Assembly: GCA_039591075.1 (NCBI GenBank)
Contig: JBDHEI010000008.1
Coordinates: forward strand, 1 to 64,000
Length of the DNA: 64,000 nt
Direction of reading: 5' to 3'
Source of the DNA: JAOTVV01 sp039591075
GTDB taxonomy: Bacteria > Gemmatimonadota > Gemmatimonadetes > Gemmatimonadales > GWC2-71-9
Shown here: piece by piece, positions 58,070 to 64,000 of the stretch
Position numbering within the stretch: the first letter of the stretch is position 1
Layout of the letters: every line of letters begins with the position of its first letter
Translations under genes and position numbers: made by a program
Notes under the pieces: model-generated
Databases searched by the model: none
The model's input: only the letters and a program-made list of their open reading frames with translations
What the model was told of the DNA's origin: nothing

Positions 58070-58963
58070 CTAAGCCGCGACCCAGAAGCCTTTGAGCGCC
58101 TCGCCGTGGGGGCTCTCGCGCAGTTTCTCGAAGGCCCGCTCCCGGATCTGACGTATTCGTTCGCGGGTCACGCCCATCAAATCCCCGATTTTCTCCAGGG
58201 TCATGCCTTCGGAGCCTTCCTCCAGTCCGTAATACAAGTACAGGATCTTGCGCTCCCGGGCGGTGAGGTAACGCTGGAGCACCTCGTCGATGAACTCGCG
58301 CATGAGGCGCCCGTCGGTGATGGTCTCGATCTCGCCGCCCTCGTCGGCGGTGAAGCGCTCGCCGAGCGTGGCTGCGTCGCGATCGGAGCGGTCGACGGGG
58401 GCGTCCAAGGACATCTCGGCGGCTGTCATCCTGCGCGCGCTACGGACGTTCTCGACCGTGTCGTTCAGCGCTCGGGCGATCTCGTCATCGGTGGGCTCGC
58501 GTCCCAGCTCCTGCGAGAGGTAGGTCTCGGTCCGAGACATCCGGATGAGATGGCTGTTCTGGTTGAGGGGGATTCGAACGCTGCGGGTCTGTTCGGCGAG
58601 CGCCTTCAATACTGCCTGCCGAACCCACCACACCGCGTAGGAAATGAACTTCACACCATGTTCCGGATCGAATTTCTTGACCGCCTTGAGGAGGCCCTCG
58701 TTGCCGATGGCCACCAACTCCGACAGGTCGAGGCCGTGGCCTTGGTACTTCTTCACGTAGGAGATCACGAACCGCAGATTCGCGGTGACCAAACGCTCGG
58801 CCGCCTTCTGATCACCCCGCCGCGCCCGGCGGGCGAGCCGCCGTTCCTCCTCGACATTTGGAATGAGGGGGAGCTTTTGAATATCCTGCAGGTACTGGTC
58901 GAACGCGGACGACGCAGGCGAACGGAAAAAGCCTTTCGCCTTGCCACTGCGGAGTTGGGTCAT
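58070..58963 (-). CDS. Sigma-70 family sigma factor (primary-type, group 1/2)
   Basis: 297 aa. Region 1.2 (FDQYLQDIQKLPLI), 2.1-2.4 (NLRFVISYVKKYQGHGLDLSELVAIGNEGLLKAVKKFDPEHGVKFISYAVWWVRQAVLKAL), region 3 and 4.2 (EKIGDLMGVTRERIRQIRERAFEKL). There is no large region 1.1, so it is a short RpoD/RpoS-like factor as in Bacteroidota and Gemmatimonadota; whether it is the housekeeping factor cannot be shown. Own promoter and terminator. Confidence 0.93.
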   Translation of the reverse strand: MTQLRSGKAKGFFRSPASSAFDQYLQDIQKLPLIPNVEEERRLARRARRGDQKAAERLVTANLRFVISYVKKYQGHGLDLSELVAIGNEGLLKAVKKFDPEHGVKFISYAVWWVRQAVLKALAEQTRSVRIPLNQNSHLIRMSRTETYLSQELGREPTDDEIARALNDTVENVRSARRMTAAEMSLDAPVDRSDRDAATLGERFTADEGGEIETITDGRLMREFIDEVLQRYLTARERKILYLYYGLEEGSEGMTLEKIGDLMGVTRERIRQIRERAFEKLRESPHGEALKGFWVAA

Positions 58964-59055
58964 ACACGCCTCAAGGTCGTTATAAAGGTCGGCTCTGGGA
59001 GGGCCAGGTGACCGTGGCGAAAACCCGCCAAAATGACCGATACCAAGGCGGGCCG

Positions 59056-59084
59056 AATATAGGAAGCACCATTCAATCAGTCAA
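59056..59084 (-). promoter_or_regulatory. Strong sigma70 promoter of the sigma-factor gene
   Basis: TTGACT (59084-59079), 17 bases, TATATT (59061-59056) on the minus strand. Near-perfect consensus, 93 bases upstream of the ATG at 58963. A DnaA-box-like sequence lies 10 bases further upstream. Confidence 0.82.
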
Positions 59085-59094
59085 GAAAATTAAG

Positions 59095-59237
59095 TTTTCC
59101 ACATCACAAATCATTTGTTGCCAATTTGTTCGGAGCTTTGTCCACTTTCGGGCCGATTTGGGCCGGTGTGGCGATGGTGTCGTGAAACCGTAAGCTGTTG
59201 TGGATAGGAGACTTGTGGCCGGTGGTCGTGTGGAAAA
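59095..59237. other. Cluster of DnaA-box-like sequences
   Basis: TTTTCCACA at 59095-59103 (exact TTWTNCACA), TGTGGATAG at 59199-59207 (one mismatch on the other strand) and TGTGGAAAA at 59229-59237 (exact on the other strand). The first part, to about 59130, is AT-rich. The rest of the 291-base gap 58964-59254 contains the sigma promoter and no gene. Function is not established. Confidence 0.4.
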
Positions 59238-59254
59238 CCTGTGGGAATCCCCGT

Positions 59255-60307
59255 TTACCAGTCGAGTGACCGAATCAGATCGCCAATCTCGGTGAGGGGT
59301 ACTGGGAGACCACCCATTGGACCCGGTCCCGAGGCCATTTCGCCGATCGCTCGCGGGAATGCAAAGCTGACAGTTCCATCCGCTGCGGTCCTCGTGCGCT
59401 GGAGCGCCTCGACGAGCTGGTCGGGGGCGGCCGAGGACAGAGGTGTGTCTGGCAATCCGAACGTGGTGAGGGCTTCCTCGATCCGGCCCGGCACGCCGCG
59501 ATCGGTGACGCCGAGCGCGACGCCGAATTTCGCCTCCGCGAGCATGCCGACGGCCAGCGCTTCGCCGTGCAGGACCTCGTATCCCAGCACCGCCTGCAAC
59601 GCTTCTGCGATGATCTGGCCGAAGTGCGATTCCACAGGCGCCCCGTCCCGATCGTCTCGCGCCGTCATGATCTCCCGTTTGATCTCCACGCTTCGGCGTA
59701 CTACCGATTCGAGTACGGCTGGTTGTTTCGCCACGATGCCCGCGCGCATCTCGAGCAGGCGCTCGAAGTAGTCGACGTCGGCGATCACCCCATGTCGCAG
59801 CGTGTGCGCCATTCCCGCGGCCAACTGGACCGGTGGCAACGTCGCCAACGTGGCAACGTCGCCTGCCACCAGCGCCGGCTGATGGACTGCCCCGACGAGA
59901 TTCTTGCCTGCCGGGGTGTCCACCCCCACCTGTCCGCCGATCGCGCAGTCCGCCATCGCCGAGAGCGTGGTTGGGAGCGAGACGTAGCGGATGCCATGCA
60001 AGAGGGTGGCTGCTACGAACCCCACCAAGTCGCTGCACACACCGCCTCCGAGCCCGATCAGCGCCACACGGGAATCGAGCGGGTTCGTCAACAGCTGGTC
60101 GGTGAGGGTTGTCCAGCTCTCCCGGGACTTGTTCCACTCGCCGGCAGGGAAGGTGAGCAGGATAGTGGGGGCGATGGTCTTGGCCGCAGCCACGGTGCGC
60201 TCGGCGTACAGAGGCGCAACGTGGGAATCGCTGATCACGGCGTACCGGGTGGCGGGACAGTGGGTGGCGAGTAAGTCGCCGAGAGTCGCGAGCAGTCCCG
60301 TACCCAC
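59255..60307 (-). CDS. 3-dehydroquinate-synthase-like protein with altered metal site
   Basis: 350 aa. The NAD-binding part is family-typical: GLGGGVCSDLVGFVAATLLHGIRYVSLPTTLSAMADCAIGGQVGVDTPAGKNLVGA. In the catalytic half, G-x-A-E-x-x-K reads GMAHTLRHG (His168, Arg171), FGHTxGH reads FGQIIAE (Gln231, Glu235), and only HGEA (His247) is intact. Two of three zinc ligands are therefore changed. The N-terminus also seems short: family-like DLIVGTG lies upstream of GTG 60307 without a better start. Dehydroquinate synthesis is doubtful. Third gene of an operon with PhzF and the adenosyltransferase. Confidence 0.75.
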   Translation of the reverse strand: MGTGLLATLGDLLATHCPATRYAVISDSHVAPLYAERTVAAAKTIAPTILLTFPAGEWNKSRESWTTLTDQLLTNPLDSRVALIGLGGGVCSDLVGFVAATLLHGIRYVSLPTTLSAMADCAIGGQVGVDTPAGKNLVGAVHQPALVAGDVATLATLPPVQLAAGMAHTLRHGVIADVDYFERLLEMRAGIVAKQPAVLESVVRRSVEIKREIMTARDDRDGAPVESHFGQIIAEALQAVLGYEVLHGEALAVGMLAEAKFGVALGVTDRGVPGRIEEALTTFGLPDTPLSSAAPDQLVEALQRTRTAADGTVSFAFPRAIGEMASGPGPMGGLPVPLTEIGDLIRSLDW

Positions 60308-60357
60308 GATCAGGTCATGCGACCCGCTTGATGCGTTGTCGGCAACCCGGCGCGGGG

Positions 60358-61275
60358 CTATAACGTCACCTCGCCTTCGATCACGGTGATGGCCTGTCCG
60401 CCCACACGCACCTCGGCGATGTCACCGCCGGGTGCGACATCGACCTCGACGTCGATCCGGCTGGGTCGGCCGATTTCGAGCCCCTGTTCCACCACGACGC
60501 GAGCAGTGCGGTCCGTCGCAGCCACGAGGTGGTGCCGAACCATGTAGGCGCCGAGGGCTCCGGCGGCGCTCCCGGTAGCGGGATCCTCTGGCACCCCGAG
60601 TCCGGGCGCGAACATCCGGCAATGAACCGTGGCGTCCGCCGCGCGAGTTTCCCGTGTGAAGCACATCGCGCAGTCGGTGCCCAGGGTCCGGAGAAACGTT
60701 GCGAGATCGCCCCCGCGACCGCCGCTCGGCAGGGCGGCGAGCGCATCGAGCGACCTGACGGGGACCATGAGTTGGGGCAGGGCGGTCGAGACGACCTGCG
60801 GGGGTGGTTCGCCCGCGACGAGCTCGGCTCCGCCACCCAGCATCGTGCCGAGGGTGCCCACATCGGCAACGGTCGGCCCGAACTGTGGCACGGCCTGGAC
60901 CATGACGACGTTGGTCGGCTGCCCACCCACGGTCCGAATGCTCACGGGCAGCACCCCGGCACCGGTCTCTTGCGTCACCTGGGTGACCCCGTCGCGTGGG
61001 AGATCAACGTTGCCCCGTTCGGCGAGCGTCCACCAGGTGCCGATCGTCGGGTGACCGGCCAGTGGGATTTCCGCCGTCGGCGTGAAGAACCGCACGCGGC
61101 GCGTGGCGCTATCCGATGCGAAGACGAAGGTGGTCTCGGAGAGGTTCATCTCCCGCGCCAAGGCCTGCATGGCGGCGGGATCGAGGCCCGCGGCGTCTGG
61201 AAAGACGGCAAGCGCGTTGCCGGCTAGTCGGCGATTGGTGAAGACGTCGATCTGGTAGAATCGATAGCGGTGCAT
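60358..61275 (-). CDS. PhzF-family isomerase/epimerase-like protein
   Basis: 305 aa. YQIDVFTNRRLAGNALAVFPDA, MNLSETTFVF with the catalytic Glu of the family, FFTPTAEIPLAGHPTIGTWW and EDPATGSAAGALGAYMV. PhzF-type folds act on small amino-acid-derived compounds; most members have no known substrate. Starts one base after the stop of the adenosyltransferase gene, so it is translationally linked. Confidence 0.9.
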   Translation of the reverse strand: MHRYRFYQIDVFTNRRLAGNALAVFPDAAGLDPAAMQALAREMNLSETTFVFASDSATRRVRFFTPTAEIPLAGHPTIGTWWTLAERGNVDLPRDGVTQVTQETGAGVLPVSIRTVGGQPTNVVMVQAVPQFGPTVADVGTLGTMLGGGAELVAGEPPPQVVSTALPQLMVPVRSLDALAALPSGGRGGDLATFLRTLGTDCAMCFTRETRAADATVHCRMFAPGLGVPEDPATGSAAGALGAYMVRHHLVAATDRTARVVVEQGLEIGRPSRIDVEVDVAPGGDIAEVRVGGQAITVIEGEVTL

Positions 61276-61276
61276 C

Positions 61277-61822
61277 TCACCATTTCACGTCCGGGACACC
61301 GGCGCGGTGGTTGGCCAAGCGAGCGAGCATGAAGAGGAGATCCGACAGCCGGTTGAGATAGCGGAGGATCTCGGGATCGACCGACGACTCCCGCTGCAGG
61401 GTGACGACTCTCCGTTCGGCGCGGCGGCACACGGTGCGGGCCAGGTGGAGCTGCGCCGCCTTCGAGGTTCCGCCCGGGAGAATGAACTCGTGCAGCGGGT
61501 CGAGCTCGCTGTCGGCCTGGTCGATCGCGGTTTCGAGCTCCCCGATGCGACCGGCAGGGATCACGGCCTTCCGAAGTGCCTTGGCCACCAGCTCCGGGGC
61601 GGGGCTCGCGAGTCGCCCGCCGATAGCAAGGAGGTCGCTCTGGATGGACTCCAGAAGTGGTCGCTCGAAGGCCACCGGCTCCGTCGCGAGCGCGACCCCG
61701 ATCGCGGCGTTCGTCTCGTCCACGTCGCCATAGGCGACGACGCGGATCGCATCTTTCCGCACGCGATCACCGCCAAGCAGCGACGTGTCGCCCTTGTCAC
61801 CCGTCTTGGTGTAGATCTTCAC
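61277..61822 (-). CDS. Cob(I)alamin adenosyltransferase (PduO type)
   Basis: 181 aa. VKIYTKTGDKGDTSLLGGDRVRKD is the ATP-binding N-terminus, followed by YGDVDETNAAIG and RRAERRVVTL, then LNRLSDLLFMLARLAN. Makes adenosylcobalamin from Cob(I)alamin and ATP. It fits the presence of B12-dependent metH in the window. GTG 61822 is taken as start; TTG 61831 is possible. Confidence 0.92.
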   Translation of the reverse strand: MKIYTKTGDKGDTSLLGGDRVRKDAIRVVAYGDVDETNAAIGVALATEPVAFERPLLESIQSDLLAIGGRLASPAPELVAKALRKAVIPAGRIGELETAIDQADSELDPLHEFILPGGTSKAAQLHLARTVCRRAERRVVTLQRESSVDPEILRYLNRLSDLLFMLARLANHRAGVPDVKW

Positions 61823-61947
61823 GCTGACCAAGGTAGAGGTTCGCGCGTCGAGTCGCTACTCTCTCGCGTGCCGCCCGAGTCGCTGACTTACCTGGACGGT
61901 GCCGAGCGGATATGATGCACGCCACTGAGAGCAGCAGGGAGCGCATC

Positions 61948-63345
61948 ATGCAGGTTGGTAGGTCCCGACCGTTGCGGGTGGCGATCGTCGGATCCGGACC
62001 CGCGGGGTTCTACACGGCAGAGCATCTGTTCAAACGCGGGGGAGACCAGGTTCACGTCGACATGTTCGAGCGGCTCCCCACGCCGTTCGGGCTCGTGCGG
62101 TTCGGGGTGGCTCCCGACCATCAGAAGATCAAGAGGGCCACCAAGAGCTTCGAGCGCATTGCGACCAACCCCCGATTCCGCCTTTTCGGCAACGTGGAGT
62201 ACGGTGAGCACGTCCGACTCGAGGATCTTGCCCGGCACTACCACGCCATCTGCTTCGCCACGGGTGCGCAAACCGACCGCAGCATGAACATCCCCGGCGA
62301 GGACCTCGCGCGCAGCCACCCCGCGACGGACTTCGTGGCGTGGTACAACGGTCATCCCGCCTTTCGCGATCGAGAATTCGATCTCTCGGTGGAGCGGGTA
62401 GCGGTCGTAGGGGTGGGGAATGTGGCGGTGGACGTGGCCCGGATTCTCTCTCGCACGCCGGAAGAGCTGGAGCAGACCGACATCGCCGACTATGCGCTCG
62501 CGTCGCTGCGCGAGAGTCGCATCAAGGAGATCTACGTCTTGGGTCGGCGCGGCCCGGCGCAGGCCGCGTTCACGAACCCCGAGATCAAGGAACTCGGTGA
62601 GCTCGCGGGGGCCGACTTCGTCATCCCATCTGAGGACGTGATGTTGGATCCGCTGAGCGCCGCGGACCTGGCGAAGAGCGAGGACCGTGCCCTGCTGAAG
62701 AAGGTGGAGATTCTCCAGGACGCGGCCCGGCGCTCGCCTGCCGGCAAGCCCCGCCGGCTGACGCTTCGGTTTCTCGTATCGCCTGTGGAGCTCATGGGGG
62801 ATGCGGCAGGCCGGGTGGCCGGGATGCGCATTGTGCGCAACGAGCTGTATCGGGCGGACGACGGTACGCTTCGGCCACGGGCCACCGACCTGACCGAAGA
62901 TCTGGCGGTGGAGCTGGTATTCCGTTCGGTGGGGTATCGGGGCGTTCCGCTTCCCGGTGTGCCCTTCGACGACCGGCGCGGCGTGGTTCCCAATCAGGAA
63001 GGTCGGGTGATCGACCCCGCCACCGGCGAGCCCGTTCCCGGCCTCTACGTAAGTGGATGGATCAAGCGCGGGGCAACCGGGGTGATCGGGACCAACAAAC
63101 CGGATGCGGGCGAGACGGTGGAACGCATGCTCGAAGACGTCGAGCGGGGTGCGGTCCCGAACCCGGGTGATCCGGACCCAGCCGCCATCGAAGCGCTCGT
63201 CAGGGATCGCCAGCCGGCGTGCGTGTCGCTCGACGACTGGACACGGCTGGACGAGATCGAGGTCCGGCGCGGCGAGGAACTCGGGCGGCCTCGGCTCAAG
63301 TTCACATCGGCAGCCGAAGTCGCGGAGGCCCTGGGACGCCCCTGA
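61948..63345 (+). CDS. FAD ferredoxin/adrenodoxin-NADP reductase (FprA-like)
   Basis: 465 aa. FAD site VAIVGSGPAGFYTAEHLFKRG, then FERLPTPFGLVRFGVAPDHQKIK, NADP site VGVGNVAVDVARILSRTPEELEQTDI and the C-terminal SGWIKRGATGVIGTNKPDA. The order matches mitochondrial-adrenodoxin-reductase-like FprA. Moves electrons between NADPH and a ferredoxin. GGGAGC lies before ATG 61948; ATG 61912 is a possible alternative. Confidence 0.92.
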   Translation: MQVGRSRPLRVAIVGSGPAGFYTAEHLFKRGGDQVHVDMFERLPTPFGLVRFGVAPDHQKIKRATKSFERIATNPRFRLFGNVEYGEHVRLEDLARHYHAICFATGAQTDRSMNIPGEDLARSHPATDFVAWYNGHPAFRDREFDLSVERVAVVGVGNVAVDVARILSRTPEELEQTDIADYALASLRESRIKEIYVLGRRGPAQAAFTNPEIKELGELAGADFVIPSEDVMLDPLSAADLAKSEDRALLKKVEILQDAARRSPAGKPRRLTLRFLVSPVELMGDAAGRVAGMRIVRNELYRADDGTLRPRATDLTEDLAVELVFRSVGYRGVPLPGVPFDDRRGVVPNQEGRVIDPATGEPVPGLYVSGWIKRGATGVIGTNKPDAGETVERMLEDVERGAVPNPGDPDPAAIEALVRDRQPACVSLDDWTRLDEIEVRRGEELGRPRLKFTSAAEVAEALGRP

Positions 63346-63349
63346 GTCG

Positions 63350-64000
63350 TTACCGGGCCAACTCCAGAACCAGTGAGTCGATCTGCTGGAGCATGGCCGA
63401 GTACGGCACGGTGTGGTTGTTGGCGAAGATGGCAAAGGCGACGGTACGGCCGTCGGGCCGCTCGACGTAGCCCGCCAGCGAATTCACCCGTGCGATGCTC
63501 CCGGTCTTGGCCACGACTCGGCCTTCGAGCGGAGTCCCGATGAACCGGTCACGGAGCGAACCGGGCTGCCCCGAGCGTGGCAGTCCGCGGATAAACCCGC
63601 CTCCGCTCGGATGGGTGCGCATATAGGCCAGCACCTGCACGAGGGCGCGTGGGGTGAGCAGGTTCGTGGTTGCCAGTCCTGAGCCGTCGCTTAGGGCAAT
63701 CGCGGTCGAGTCCACGCCGACCGAGTCGATGAGAAATCGCCGTTCGGCCGCCAGCCCGGCCTCCCACGATCCGGTCCCCGCCGTGTGCCGGCCGAGGTTC
63801 TTGAGGATCATCTCGGCAAACCAGTTCTGGCTGGAATTGAGGATCGGATAGACCAGATCGTCCAGCAATCGGGATGCCACCTCGGCGACCGGCGCCGTCG
63901 TGCGGAGTGACGCGTACAGTGCCGGATCGACCGTAGAGCGAGTCGGTCCCAGGACGCTCACGCCGCGCCGGGCCAACGCTTCGCGCAGCGCGGCGGCAAA
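63350..64000 (-). CDS. dacB: D-alanyl-D-alanine carboxypeptidase PBP4 (S13), C-terminal part, cut by edge
   Basis: The last 216 codons of a periplasmic penicillin-binding protein. SSQNWFAEMILKNLG holds the SxN-type motif, LSDGSGLATTNLLTPRAL is typical of DacB, and VVAKTGSIARVNSLAGYVE contains the KTG box. The SxxK serine lies beyond the window. Cuts D-Ala-D-Ala and cross-links in cell-wall peptides. Converges on the reductase gene with a four-base gap. Confidence 0.9.
   Translation of the reverse strand, partial: FAAALREALARRGVSVLGPTRSTVDPALYASLRTTAPVAEVASRLLDDLVYPILNSSQNWFAEMILKNLGRHTAGTGSWEAGLAAERRFLIDSVGVDSTAIALSDGSGLATTNLLTPRALVQVLAYMRTHPSGGGFIRGLPRSGQPGSLRDRFIGTPLEGRVVAKTGSIARVNSLAGYVERPDGRTVAFAIFANNHTVPYSAMLQQIDSLVLELAR

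Noticed and set aside
59095..59237. Chromosomal replication origin.
   Set aside because: No dnaA, dnaN, rpmH or gidA nearby and only three boxes; kept as a weak regulatory signal.

Overview
The window is a 64-kb piece of a GC-rich bacterial chromosome. It is gene-dense, with short intergenic gaps and many ATGA/GTGA start-stop overlaps. The gene mix suggests Gemmatimonadota or a close relative, with moderate confidence and no phylogenetic marker in the window. It includes a Kgd-type fused 2-oxoglutarate enzyme, DUF2911 and carboxypeptidase-regulatory-like proteins, a PilV/W/X minor-pilin set, paired ATP-grasp-only PEP-synthase-like proteins, and a cobalamin-dependent metH next to a homocysteine methyltransferase/MTHFR fusion. 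No rRNA, tRNA, transposase, prophage or CRISPR array was recognised. Both edges cut genes: pepD on the left and a PBP4-type carboxypeptidase on the right.

Layout. 0-2.9 kb: pepD fragment, OPT-family transporter, orphan PqqD-like protein. 2.9-4.9 kb: copper delivery to cytochrome oxidase (Sco, PCuAC, CtaG; all overlapping). 4.9-7.8 kb: minor pseudopilin operon (FimT/GspH, PilV, PilW with an apparent frameshift, PilX). 7.8-10.7 kb: DUF2911 protein, then a two-gene membrane operon behind a promoter whose spacer is a palindrome. 10.8-17.3 kb: methyl-transfer and methionine genes. 17.4-24 kb: DUF167, YggT, a histone-deacetylase-fold protein with a large unexplained C-terminus, and kgd. 24-30 kb: two ATP-grasp (PPDK_N) paralogues below glutamate dehydrogenase. 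30.1-31.7 kb: the only clearly accessory patch, a toxin-antitoxin-like pair (basic DNA-binding-like protein plus nucleotidyltransferase) and a 23S-IVS-type four-helix protein. 31.7-36.6 kb: VWA protein, MFS carrier, cytidylate-kinase-like protein, MoxR ATPase. 36.7-39.3 kb: Tat-exported GH38-like protein and a tiny lipoprotein. 39.4-46.1 kb: NAD-linked formate dehydrogenase locus. 46.2-49.8 kb: redoxin, secreted M20 amidohydrolase, DUF4440 lipoprotein, carboxypeptidase-regulatory-like protein. 49.8-57.9 kb: eight overlapping genes built round glycolate oxidase glcDEF. 58-59.1 kb: primary-type sigma factor with a near-consensus promoter. 59.2-64 kb: DHQ-synthase-like protein, PhzF protein, cobalamin adenosyltransferase, ferredoxin-NADP reductase, carboxypeptidase.

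Two signals stand out. First, the formate dehydrogenase alpha subunit is read through an in-frame UGA at codon 364, in the canonical selenocysteine context. A hairpin with a GGUCU loop follows at the same spacing as in E. coli fdhF. It is co-transcribed with a cysteine desulfurase/selenocysteine-lyase-like enzyme and fdhD. Second, an octanucleotide repeat (TTAGGCGG / CCGCCTAA) occurs in short arrays at or across the 3' ends of five genes, where it often supplies the stop codon, and inside the linker of kgd; a more degenerate tract lies in the VWA linker. It fits no repeat class I know.

Functional links: the cobalamin adenosyltransferase and metH point to cobalamin use. metH, the methyltransferase/MTHFR fusion and a third MTHFR-like protein make a C1/methionine block. 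Glycolate oxidase, glutamate dehydrogenase, Kgd and formate dehydrogenase suggest a respiratory, partly C1/C2-oxidising heterotroph.
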